The notes under the pieces: generated by a model
The model's database searches: none
What the model was told of the DNA's origin: nothing
What the model saw: the letters and a program-made list of their open reading frames with translations, nothing else
Source: Plantago major
Lineage: Eukaryota; Streptophyta; Magnoliopsida; Lamiales; Plantaginaceae
Assembly: GCA_026545765.1 (NCBI GenBank)
Contig: JAIFAC010000317.1
Location: 1 to 64,000, forward strand
Length of the DNA stretch: 64,000 nucleotides
Direction: 5' to 3'
Translations under genes and position numbers: made by a program
Shown here: piece after piece, positions 49,095 through 62,508 of the stretch
How positions within the stretch are numbered: position 1 is the stretch's first letter
Layout: every line of letters starts with the position of its first letter

Positions 49095-50169
49095 TTAGTG
49101 GACACTGATGCACACACCAAACGCTGTAGTGAATATGAATTGTATAATTGCATCTAGCATCTCCAGTAGTTTGGAATTGTTTCATTTCTGTTCAGTCAGG
49201 TTCGCACTTGTTGCATTTTTGCTCGTGCATCGAAGAGGTTAAATGTAAGAGGTTAAGGAAGGTAAAGTGTTTAGAACAATATTTTCTCCTCCTGCACTTT
49301 AGCCGCTATTTTTTCTACGAGCATGATCATTATCAATTGGGTAAGTCAATTAATGAATTGCATGTTGATTTTGATGTAGAATAAGTTCAAATCTTGAAAA
49401 TCCCCAAATTTCGTCAGCAATCTGCCCTGCTTTTGTAAAATATAAAATAAATAGTTTCATTCGTTTTTTGATGTTTATAATTTAACTAGACATGTACAAC
49501 ATTATCATGCATCTTTGAGATTTAGAATGAGGTTAAAATGAGGTCTAATAAATTAATTAAAATTCGCGAAAGATCCAATATTTATAATGTTTGCAGAACA
49601 GTGTACTGATAGTAAAACGCCAATTATTATTTATAACATGATCAAACCGGCCTTAGGCTCTGTGAAATGAGAGATACATGAGATTTAGACATTTTCCAAT
49701 AAGAATCATGATATTTGGAGTGGTATAGATTATTTTATGAATATTTTCCCATCATTGCTCACTGCATGAGCAGTTTAGGTAGAAAATTCCCAAGTGACAG
49801 TCTATAAATGTTTATTAGACTCAAAAGTATGTTTTGAATAGATAACACAACAAGCTAGAATGAAAAAAATTTAGAAACACCATAATTAATAACGTTTGTC
49901 TATTGAAATGTATTATACAATGAAGGACTATCAAACTGCTAGAATCAAGATTTTATAAATCGGGCTTAAATTAGGAGTTCATCATACGAATAACTTCAAG
50001 GACTTAACTAAACATTTATAGCTGACTTAAGATTGGGAAAGAAATCATTTGGGAAGCGTTTTGACCCTAGGGGTTAACCTTCCCCAAATGAAAAATGAAC
50101 ACATTTCCACTAAATTTAAGTGTCGTCAATAAAAGTAAAATGTTACGAATGAAACAACGATTATAATAA

Positions 50170-50372
50170 TAACCGAGGGTGGAAACCTCGTTAAAAAGAG
50201 TACAAACGAGGGTGGAAAATCGCGTAAAAAGAATACAAACGAGGGTGGCAACCTCGCGTAAAAAGAGAACCAAACGAGGGTGGCAACCTCGAGTAAAAAG
50301 AGATCCAAACGAGGGTGGAAACCTCGAGTAAAAAGAGATCCAAACAGGGTGGCAACCTCGAGTAAAAAGAGT
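50170..50372. repeat. Six-copy tandem repeat of a 33-35 bp hairpin unit
   Basis: Each unit is a variant of AACGAGGGTGGCAACCTCG followed by an A-rich spacer (TAAAAAGAG). CGAGG and CCTCG within each unit are inverse, so every copy can form a small stem. Confidence 0.92.
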
Positions 50373-50389
50373 CCATGTTGAACTTTAGG

Positions 50390-50985
50390 ACTGTTGTAAG
50401 TGCAATGCGAAACGAAGTGCTACATCGCGATATCTCGGGAGCCACCTCTCGAGTTCAGAGGGCCACCTCTAGAGGACCGTTCCTACATAATTAAGCCACC
50501 ATTGGACAGTTGTAAGTGCCATGCGGAACGAAGTGCTACATCGCTATATCGTGGTGGGAGCCACCCCTCGAGTCCGTAGGGGCCACCTCTAGAGGACTGA
50601 TCCATTCCAAACCGGGCAGTTGTAAGTGCCATGCGGAACGAAGTGCTACATCGCATATCGCGGTGGGAGCCACCTCTCGAGCAGTAGGGGCCACCTCTAG
50701 AGGACTGACCCACAACACGTGTAATTGTTTAATGAATGATTGAGTTAATAAGATCCCGGGAAACTAAAGTGAGATGAGATTCTTTCATACGATAAAAACC
50801 TAAAGTCGCTAAGTGCCATGCAGAACAAAGTGCTACGCCGACAATGCAGTGGGAGCCACCTCTAGAGGACTGATGGTTATTGAAATAGTCGCTAAGTGCC
50901 ATGCGGAACAAAGTGCTACGCCATACAATTTGGTGGGAGCCACCTCTTGAGTCGTAGGGGTCTCCTCTAGAGGACTGATTCCGTC
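50390..50985. repeat. Five-copy repeat of a 70-125 bp unit
   Basis: The units share AAGTGCCATGCGGAACGAAG, TGCTACATCGC, GGGAGCCACCTCT and CACCTCTAGAGGACTGA, with copies at about 50395, 50510, 50627, 50812 and 50890. A further copy in inverse orientation lies at 55233-55305 inside LTR D. Confidence 0.9.
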
Positions 50986-52120
50986 GATAATCAATAATCG
51001 AATTATTTGCAAGGACAACAATTTGGATAACCAATAACTTCTATAAATTTTAAAATTCTGGAATTTAAATTCGGATTTTACTTTGATAAGCGTGATACAA
51101 AATTATATATAATAATTATAAGTTTGACCAACTTCGTGGTTTGCTCAAGTAATACAATATCAATTAACATTCCCCTTAAACTGTTAACTTCTTTAAATTT
51201 CATAGTTTTCAAAAATAAAGGAAACATATTTTCTTAAAATAAAACCCCACCCCGTTACCCACTGGGCTCGTTTAGCTCACCCCATTTTTTTTCTAAAAAA
51301 TATTTCAGATCAATCGGGTTGTGGTGGAATTTGCGATGTACCATCGAGTGAGGATCAATGAATGCAAGAAGAAGCTTCCGCTGATGAATCAGAAGTCTAC
51401 CTTATCGTAATTATTTGTGTATTGGGTTTATCGTATCATACGACGAGATGTATTGTATGTTAACTTCTTCGAATTTTATATTTGATACTGAATTTTATGT
51501 ATATTATCAGTTGTAATGTTACTTATATACATAATATCATCTCTGAAAAATCTGGGGTGTTACAATATATGTATAATTACGTAAATACGTGCACTATTCA
51601 AAGTGTTACTTAGGCTACCCCACAAATTATGATGATAAAAATATGTGATTTCTTATCATGTTAGAAAGTGAGTCCCACGCTTTGAAGATTCCACAATAAA
51701 CAAATTGATCGAGTTACATTCTGCACTACTTAAAATTTCCTTCATTAGGATTTGAAATGAAAGTAATGGTTAATGGTGAAGTAAATATGTCACGCACAAA
51801 AACCAAAACAATTTGGCGTGACCGGCCGTCTATCGTGAGATGGACTCACGCCAAGACGAAACCTCAATTTTTATAAATCATTTTGAAAAGAGTGGTACAA
51901 CAGCAGAGCAACTACAACTCAAATACAAAAATACAATTCTAGAAAACTCAAACTAAATACAACCTTTAAAAATTACAACACTTTCACCAACACTACTAGC
52001 TGCTCTAGACCGACTTGCTTCCACTAGCAACTTCCTGAAAACTGTAGTCACTTACTCAACTAAAAAAAAGGTGTAAGTTGAATCTCAAGCCACTTCTACC
52101 GGATCAAGCAGAGTTTCAAT

Positions 52121-52126
<6 letters not shown>

Positions 52127-52187
<61 letters not shown>
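52127..52187. repeat. (TA)n(CA)n microsatellite
   Basis: TA tract of about 48 bp followed by ACACACACACAC. Confidence 0.95.
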
Positions 52188-53186
52188 ATAATATCACATC
52201 ATAGTCAAAATTGTTTGCATGGATCACTTGTCAAAACAATACACTTTCAGCTCAATCAAATATAGACTATGGCCACACAAACCGTGGTGGCACACATGCT
52301 TCACATAACATATCACCATAGGGTCACACACATATCTGGGAGTACTCCAAAGACGACAATCCCGAAAGTGTCACACACTTCATAGGCATATCGATGAGCT
52401 TAAACATACACTTTTATACCATGCTTTTAACAAATCACTTTTATCACACATTACATGCATCGTAAAAATACACTTTTGGATTTTATATACTTGATCCTTT
52501 CAAATAAACTATTATATCACTACAAGAAATACTGCAAATAGCGACGCTATTTAGCGACGGATATTATCTGTCTCTAATTTAGTGACGGATAGATTTATCT
52601 GTCATAATTAGAGACGGATAATCTATATCCGTCTCTAATTATGTTACAAAAAAAAAATAAAAATTTAACGACGGATAAATATATCCGTCGCTAAATTCCA
52701 CAGAAACCCTAATATATAACCCTTCCTTTTCCTTCCATCACTCATAATTACTTCTCCATCCTCCCACCACCACCACCACCCTTCCACACCACCACCCACC
52801 ACCCATCCACCACCACACCACCACCCACCACCACACCACACCCCATCCACCACAACCGCCCACCACCACCACCCTTCCACCACGCACCTCCCTTCCACCA
52901 CCACGCCACACACCACCACCAGATCCACCACCATCCTCCACCGCACCACCACCATCACTACTGTCCACTGCCCTCCCACCACCCAACTCCACCTCCCTTC
53001 CATCGTCACACCACCATCGGCCCAGATCCCCCACCACTGCCCAGATCCACCATCAAGATCCGATCAAGATCTTCCCAAGCTCGGTCAAGATCCAGATCCG
53101 ATCACCGATCCAATTTAGTCCAGATCCGATTTACTTTAATTCTTATAATTCTATAATTTTGAATATTGTATTTATTAAATATTGTA

Positions 53187-53330
53187 TAAAATTGTCGATT
53201 TATTGTATCATTGTCGGTTTATCCGTATTGAATAAAATTGTCGGTTTATCCGTATTGAACATCCATATAAAATTGTTGGTTTATCCGTATTGAATATCCG
53301 TATAAAATTGTCGGTTTATCCGTATTATAG
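53187..53330. repeat. Tandem repeat with TCGGTTTATCCGTATTGAA units
   Basis: Four to five copies of a unit of 26-36 bp built on AAAATTGTCGGTTTATCCG and TATTGAATATCCGTAT. Confidence 0.85.
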
Positions 53331-53517
53331 AGTGTTGACCTTTTAGGGACGGATAATTATCCGTCTCTAAAAAGCTGATTTTCTTTTTTAAACCAAATTA
53401 CTGCTATTTAGCGACGGATAGTATCCGCCGCTAAATAGCCCAGAATTTGGTTTTAAAAAAAGAAAAAATCAGCTTTTTAGAGACGGATAATTATCCGTCC
53501 CTAAAAGGTCAACACTC
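53330..53517. repeat. 188-bp near-perfect palindrome
   Basis: GAGTGTTGACCTTTTAGGGA at the left is the exact inverse of the right end, and pairing continues through GGATAATTATCC, AAAAAGCTGATTTT and AGCGACGGATA to a central short loop near 53420-53430. The arms are about 90 bp. Confidence 0.9.
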
Positions 53518-54363
53518 TATCCGTCGCTAAATCCGTGACTATTTAGCGATGGATATGTTATCCGTCGTTAGAACCTTTGTGACGAAGCCCAAGGATACGG
53601 GTTTATTATCCGTCACTACGGATTTTGCGACGGATCGCTACCTGTGTAGCAACGGATTAATCCATCGCTAAATGTCAGGGTTTTTTTGTAGTGTATCAAG
53701 TACCATATATTGATATAATAACCATACATAATTTGTCAAACATTAAAACTATATATATACAATAATATGAAAATAAAGCAAAAGTGTCGAGAAATCTCCC
53801 TTAATTCGAAGATGACACGAAACCAAACTTAACCTAGCTAGACACCAAACGCTCCTTTAACTTGCACCTCGAATTTCCCAACTTCTCCACTACAATGTAA
53901 GAACCCAAATTAAATATTCAAACGGTAAATAAATCGTCCAAACGGGAAAATTAATAGCGCCGTGACAAAATCATGCCATCACCATGAAAGGCTCCAAAAT
54001 AATCTGCCTCTCAGTGATGATGATATTAAGAAAAGTCAATAAACTAATTGGTCGATAACAACTTACATGAAATATCAATTTAATCTGCTGGAAACATGCA
54101 CAAATCACTAAATCCCACCGACTTGTGCTCGTGAGGTGAAAAGATAATACACGGCAATACTTTGAAAACGGCGATCGAAAGTTCATAAGGGAGTCAGTGG
54201 TGATTTTTATTAGCTGGTCTAGGGTTTTAAAATTTCAATAGTAATAAATATGGCTCGGGCCTATTAATCTGAAGTTAGTTTACGAAAAATATTGCTAGGC
54301 CCGATCCACTGTAAAAATAAAATAAAATTATAAAATCAATTAAAATAAAAAGACGTTCTTACA

Positions 54364-54728
54364 TTCCTCCTTCAGTAAAAGAAGTTTCCAGGAATCCTCC
54401 TTCAGTAAAAGAAGTTTCCTCCTGGAAACTTAACTCCACTACGCACATCAACTGACCTATCCCTTCACAGACCACTTAAGGTCTACACCAGCACAAAACA
54501 CTCTATACTCAACCAGAACAAAACTTAAGACTCACTAATAACTAAACTCAACCATACACCTACACCAGACAAACCGAAACCTAGGCTCCTACACCCAACA
54601 AATCGAAACCTAGGCCACTACTAACTGTACTTGACTCCCCAAAAGACTCAAACCTAAAACACACACCCGACAATTGAAACCTGACACCTAAACCCGATAA
54701 ATCGAAACCTAAGCTCTGATACCACTTT
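54364..54728 (-). mobile_element. Interior of the minus-strand LTR element (primer site, polypurine tract, no genes)
   Basis: Only about 365 bp lie between the two LTRs. At the right, minus strand 54724-54713 is TGGTATCAGAGC, followed by TTAGGTTTCGAT, the standard initiator-Met tRNA primer site, 4 bp inside LTR D. At the left, minus strand 54375-54364 is CTGAAGGAGGAA, a polypurine tract abutting LTR C; this tract and its flank are duplicated in tandem. Between them are repeats of CGAAACCTAGG type and no reading frame. Confidence 0.8.
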
Positions 54729-55305
54729 TGTCACGCCCCAAAACCAAATCACTTTGGCGCGACCGATCGTCTATCGTGAGATGGGCTCACGCCAAGACGA
54801 AGCCTACCTTTATCCTCAAAATTACAAAATCAACTCGAATGGTAAAACAGAGCATCTAAAATCCTCGAAACAAACAATTAACTAATAACCTTGAAAATAC
54901 AAGTCATCCGACTATAACATAACTAAATCCTCAAAATTACAAATACATAGCTTAAACAACCTTGTTGATACTCCACATAAGCTCTAACCCGCTTTACTCC
55001 AACATAAATCTCATCCAGGTCGCAATCACTAATCCACCGAAAAATATAAAGTAACGGGTGAGCTACAAACTCAGTAAGCAAGTCTTCAGTGCCCCTTTAT
55101 CGAGCCAAGCATATATTTACGTTAGCAATCACACAACGATACATATATATAGACACTGACAGACAATCACATATCGGAACACTGAACATAACACTTTCAC
55201 ATACTGTGGGTATACCAACCGCCCTTGCCGGACTCTAGAGGTGGCCCCTACGGATTCAAGAGGTGGCTCCCACCGCTCCATATAGTGTAGCACTTTGTTC
55301 CATTA
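54729..55305 (-). repeat. 5' LTR (D) of the minus-strand LTR element, truncated
   Basis: On the minus strand it ends GGGGCGTGACA at 54729. It includes a CTCACCCGTTAC segment like that of LTR fragment B, and one inverse copy of the 100-bp repeat of fragment B (55233-55305, CTCTAGAGGTGGCCCCTACG). It is cut off near 55305, where MITE-like sequence begins. Confidence 0.6.
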
Positions 55306-55432
55306 TATAATTTAATTGAATATTTTACATTTACGATTTAAGATTAAATCGTAGTCAAAGTTTAAAAATGTTGACTGCAAAAAAGTCTAAATGGGACATT
55401 TGGTCTGGAACGGAGGGAGTACATTTTTTTCT
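55306..55432. mobile_element. Right half of a Stowaway-like MITE
   Basis: AT-rich segment ending TGGAACGGAGGGAGTA. No matching left end; it abuts the truncation point of LTR D. Confidence 0.45.
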
Positions 55433-55950
55433 TGTAGATATATTTTGTATGTATTGAAAAGTTCGGGAAAAATGATTCGGGTTCGGGGTAAGACCCTCTC
55501 ACTGTACGTAGTAGACCACACTCTGAGCTACTGATACACAAAGATGTAAGAACACGATCCCACTCCCACCATCATAGTTCCTCACCCACAAAGTAGTGGG
55601 GGTAAAAGAGATTTTAAAATATAGGATTTTGGAAGTCATAGCCCATGGGTGATTGGTACGGACACCGTGCAATGTCACATAAACGGCCCGGCCCATATTA
55701 TTAGAAGTAATAATCACTAAATGTATTATTATTATTAGAAGTAATAATAATTTATTGATACTCAATCTAAAGTCATAAGAAATTATCACAAACAATCAAA
55801 GAAATTGCAATCCTCCCGAAACAACACCAGTTGCCACCTATTGAATTCTAGGGGCGGCTCAAGTGCGGGAAGCCCGCCCGCATAGGATTCCAAATTTTAT
55901 AGTAGTATTGTTATATGTGGAGTATCTTTTATGTAACAAAAAGTAGTGAA
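55433..55950. other. Intergenic stretch without a gene
   Basis: No reading frame with recognisable content. A GGGGCGGCTCAAGTGCGGGA piece near 55850 resembles a transposon end but has no partner. Confidence 0.4.
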
Positions 55951-55951
55951 G

Positions 55952-56026
55952 CCAGAAACGGCCTGGTGGTATAATGTTTTGATGGAAAATTCATATTTGT
56001 CTTGTGTCTGAAGTTCGAGCCTGACT
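55952..56026 (+). mobile_element. SINE-like fragment with pol III boxes
   Basis: ACGGCCTGGTGGTATAATG fits an A box and AAGTTCGAGCCTGA fits a B box, about 50 bp apart, as in tRNA-derived plant SINEs. The body after the B box is lost at the Tourist-like MITE. No tRNA fold can be drawn. Confidence 0.4.
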
Positions 56027-56028
56027 TA

Positions 56029-56150
56029 GGCTATGTTCTCTTCGTCTTAAATGTAATAGATCAATGAATCAATTATAATATAAAATATAAATCAAGGTAA
56101 TGAATCGAATCGAATGAATCGAATGAGTTGCGAATTAAGACAACAGAGCC
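56029..56150. mobile_element. Tourist-like MITE (PIF/Harbinger type), complete
   Basis: 122 bp; the left end GGCTATGTTCTCTTCGTCTTA and the inverse of the right end GGCTCTGTTGTCTTAATTC match imperfectly. Flanked by TTA on both sides (56026-56028, 56151-56153). Interior made of GAATCGAATGAATCGAAT words. Confidence 0.75.
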
Positions 56151-56153
56151 TTA

Positions 56154-58540
56154 CTCTTTTACTCTTCTTATCATGTTATTATTTAGACTATGATTATTTT
56201 ACTTTGTATTTTTTAACCTTTTTAATTTTCTTAGCAATAAGATTTTCTTTTGGATATTAATTATTATTTTGCGGAGTCAATTTTAGTATGCCGTTCCTTT
56301 TTGTATTGTTTACTCATTTTAACTTTTTTTTGGGATCCAATCTTACAAGTTCACACAAGACCCCTGAAATATGTGAAACGCACCACCTGTTAAATTCCCA
56401 TCGATTCTATCACTAATACATCCCCAGGCAAATGTAATAGTATCAAACTATCAAGAGCAAGTCTCCTAAGAGACGGTCTCTAGATAATTTATCTAGAGAC
56501 GGACCTATATTATCAAAAAAATGATCGATGTTATGAATTAACACATCTATGTTCTTAACATTAGTGTTTTGTTTTATATTACAACAAGATCTGCTTTGTT
56601 AACAATATAAACGTTTTAATTAATGACATGTATGATTTTATTGATAATATAGGCTATCTCTAGATAAGTTATATAGAGAATTTGTGAAATATCAATGCCT
56701 TGCATATATATATTTTCTCACTTGCGCGACCTTATGCTCTTTTATATGTTTCTGGAAATTACGTTTGAGGAGGAAACTTTTAGCTATAGATACAACTTGG
56801 GCAGAACATAGATCGACTTTTATTTAATTATTTAAAGGTGTGAGGCTGAATTACACAAAAACTTAGAAGGAAATAACATAATTGCATTGACTTCCTGACA
56901 ATATAATTATCACCTACTAATTCTCATACTCTTATAATTATCAAAAATTTTAAACTATAGTGGACTAATTAAAACTTGTTACGTGGGGAGAACTTGAAAC
57001 ACCAATTATTGTCTCTGAGTTTTTATAAGTCAATCACTTAAATACTCCAATGACGTTGCATAAAATAAGTTAGTTTAGGTCATGTTTGAAATAGATAGCC
57101 ACCATGATACAGGACCAGGAGCATCGAGGACCATATATATATATTCATACTATTATACAGGATTCCAGATTTTAAGATGTGTTTTACGTTTAGCAACCAT
57201 TTTGAGATTTAAGACAAAGGCGTGGCAAGTGCCTTTCCCAAAAATTTAATAGGAAAATTACTATTATTATACCTGTCATAATATTATTTATTTTATCCTG
57301 AGATCCCAAAAACATCTTAGAATAGTTCTGAAAGAATATAAGGACATGGACTTTATCAGATCTTGATACACTCTTGTTGATACCATATATATATATACGA
57401 TTGATGAAGCAACGATTCACACAATAAAAAAAATAATGAAAAAAAAACAAGACACACAAGATAATTTATAGCGGTTATATGAATATCTACCGAAAAAAGC
57501 AAATATACACTATGTGAAGAGGATTTATACAATCTAGCTAGGTTTATGACTTTTCTATAGGAAAATCTCAAACTGCAAAGCTAATCGTAACAACTCAACT
57601 GCTCCAAAGTACCTAATCTAGAGCATCTAGATAACCGAGATCAATACCTCGATCCAATAGAAACTTCAAAGAGTAGCAAAATATTGTGAAGATGTAACTA
57701 AGACTACAAGTGTTGTTAATATCTTCACTTGTTAATCTTCACACTATACTTGATCTAGTATATATATAGACTTCGACCAGCTCTAAGTATCAAGTACGAA
57801 ATCATCTTGTTAACTTGTTGCTTATCATTATATTCAAGAGTCCATAGTATCTTTTCGCTCAAGAGTCCAGATTGTATCTTGTCCAAGAGTTCATCGTATC
57901 TTATCTTCTAAGATTCCATGATTTGGTGTCCTTGCTTTCCTTTAGGATACATCGTTTGACTTACATCACAGACAAAGAACTAAAACACATGAAACTAAGT
58001 TAATATTAGTGAAGAAAACAATTATCAATAAAGTCCTGCAAAGTGCATAAATACTGAACATGTATTGTTATGACAAATGTTAGTTCAAACAACATTCACT
58101 TTCAAGTTCATCTCTAAGTGTGCATCGATGGAGTCAAAATATGATTAACAGTAGAAAACAATTATAATCAATAAGTACAATTTTGGACGAAAATGCGGTT
58201 AATTGTCAATAACTATAACAATAATCTCAATTTTAAGTTCATATATTAATCAGCTTCATATGGCGTATGACTTTGTGTTACAAAAGTCAGTTAATTGTCA
58301 AGATAACGATGATTGTTTGGTCAAAAGCTTTTGCGTGCATGTACATGTTGTACCTAATCAAAGGGCACTTATAACCAAATAATTGAGGTACCTAAGCTAA
58401 AATTAGATTTTGCAGCAGGAATCTAGAAGACAACTCGTGACCGTTACATATTTATTATCTTCCCTTTAAAATATATGTGTGGGGTAACTGGTAAGTTTCA
58501 TAATTCATGTCATATCCTAGATCTCACATAGAGCAGAATT
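56154..58540. other. Intergenic stretch without a gene
   Basis: AT-rich, no supported coding region. Notable only for a hairpin around 56470-56510 (GTCTCTAGATAA ... TTATCTAGAGAC) and a short tandem of CAAGAGTCCA-type units near 57835-57905. Confidence 0.45.
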
Positions 58541-58998
58541 AGAAATCGGGAGCGAAAGTGAAATTCGACAATTTAAAAAATATACGAGAGCGCTATAATT
58601 CTTTTGAACGCAATTCGAGCTCGCTCTCTCACGCTTTGAGAGCTCAAATCTCGCTCTATGGCGTTTTAGTTTTTCTTAATTCACGAACTAGAAGAGACTA
58701 ATTCTTTGATTAAGAATTTTGAAGGTAAATTGGCATTATACATATATAAGGGGAAGGGAAGGTACAAGAATTGTTAATCTATCGGAGTTTTCTACCTTCG
58801 AAAAATGATTTATGTCATATTCCGAGGAAGTCTAGACAATACAAATATTTGTATTTCTGAAATAAACAAAAGAATTATACAGTCAAGTGATATAACTACT
58901 AATAATATATACTTATTTATTTATTTTACACTTTCAATTATAGCCTCGCCTCGTATATTTTTAAATTGTCGAATTTCGCTCCCACTTTCGATTTCCGC
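58541..58998. mobile_element. Non-autonomous TIR element
   Basis: About 458 bp with inverted ends of about 45 bp: AAATTCGACAATTTAAAAAA at the left and its inverse near 58955-58980, each preceded by GAAATCGRRAG-type outer bases. Non-coding. A degraded relative is at 18905-19262. Superfamily not determined because no clear target duplication is seen. Confidence 0.6.
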
Positions 58999-61424
<2,426 letters not shown>

Positions 61425-61656
61425 TACTCCCTTTCCGATCTTTTAAAAGCTTCCTAGGAGACATTTTCCGAACTTTCACCGTAAATTACACTCAAACTAC
61501 ACAACAAAAAATATAATAAAATTACATTATAAAAATAAATTAAGTATATTTTACTAATATAACTTTATTTTATACTTTTTGCGTGTAATTTGAAGTAATT
61601 CTGATCAAGTCGAAAAAAAATCTCCTTAGAAAACTTTTAAAAGAACAGAGGTAGTA
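61425..61656. mobile_element. Stowaway-like MITE family A, copy 2
   Basis: Starts TACTCCCTTTCCGATCTTTT and ends AAAAGAACAGAGGTAGTA; same length and core as the copy at 14245-14476. TA at both borders. Lies about 1 kb upstream of the GA2ox start codon. Confidence 0.75.
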
Positions 61657-62508
61657 TAATACAATTTGAAACATTATACACTCTGTTCAATTAAATTAAA
61701 TGATTTTCAATATCACTTGTTCCGATATTTTAATTTTGACTATAAATTAATTATAAACTGTAATAAAATAAGTAAGGAATATTTTATACTAGATCTCCCA
61801 ATATCGAAAAACTTCATACTACGGTTGATGCATTTTTAGGTGAAAAATTAAAATAAGATAAAACATACAAAAGAATGTTAGAATGTGTAATTTGTTTGTA
61901 AATGTAATATTTATTATTATCATTGGGTGTCGTAGATTTCCTTTTCAATAATGTATGAAATTTTGTGCGACTGTAAAAAATGACAGGTGTATGAATTTTA
62001 CAGGACATAGGGAGTAATATAATTTTGTAAATATCTAGTCATTATCTTTAACGGTAATTTGTGGTCAATGATTCTAATTAGTGATTGGAAGGACATGTAT
62101 TAATTAGTGAGGCACCGATTATATTCTTCAGTATTTTTTAAAACGTTTTGAAAAATATCAGTAATGTGATATGAGTAAACGATTAATGTCATTTTATATG
62201 TATGTAATTATGTATAACATTTACATTCTTAATAAAAACATGTAGTGTTTCTCATTATAACTCTAGTGTTTGTTGTTATTTTAGTCCCTCAATCACGATA
62301 TTATAATTATTATTGGTGGAGAATTAATAGATAACCGGAAAATGACCCTCACCTAGTTCTCTCAATCCTCTCATAATCCAATTGGTTTTTAAAAAAGTTT
62401 CTAGACTATGAAAAAGAAATTCTCTTCCCTCGATACTATAAAAATTGTCAAGGTAGCACACAAAGCCAGATGTCTCCCTCTAGTTTCCCACGCCTTTCCG
62501 GGCTCTAC

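Larger units (their letters stand above)
49331..51564 (+). repeat. LTR fragment B (right part of a long LTR)
   Basis: The first 745 bp repeat 45091-45781. It then continues through two tandem arrays and a GGGCTCGTTTAGCTCACCCC segment to the LTR end CTGGGGTGTTACA at 51564. The five bases after it (ATATA) resemble but do not equal those before fragment A (ATTTA). Combined with fragment A the full LTR would be about 3.3 kb. No internal domain is left between the fragments. Confidence 0.65.
52518..53693. mobile_element. Non-autonomous CACTA element
   Basis: 1,176 bp; starts CACTACAAGAAATACTG and ends TTTTTTTGTAGTG, with the 3-bp duplication TAT (52515-52517 and 53694-53696). AGCGACGGAT/ATCCGTCGCT words fill both subterminal regions. 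The middle holds a CCACC-rich block (52760-53010), a tandem repeat (53187-53330) and a long palindrome (53330-53517). Its right end matches that of the 33.8-kb CACTA element (CACTACAAAAAAAC when inverted). There is no transposase; the Gly/Trp-rich frames on the minus strand come from the CCACC block. Confidence 0.93.
51788..54363 (-). repeat. 3' LTR (C) of a minus-strand LTR element, split by CACTA
   Basis: Read on the minus strand it begins TGTAAGAACG (54363) immediately after a purine tract and ends GTGCGTGACA (51788). Without the 1,176-bp CACTA element and its duplication it is about 1.4 kb. The last 80 bp match the corresponding end of LTR D at 54729, but the two diverge beyond that. Confidence 0.6.

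Noticed and set aside
50170..50985. CRISPR-like array
   Set aside because: Units are contiguous tandem copies without unique spacers, and this is a plant LTR.
50067..51034. Several ORFs over the LTR tandem arrays (for example SRGGSH repeats)
   Set aside because: Repeat translations; periodicity follows the DNA repeat unit, not protein structure.
52665..53037. Minus-strand Gly/Val/Trp-rich ORFs
   Set aside because: Produced by the CCACC block of the CACTA element; no conserved sequence.
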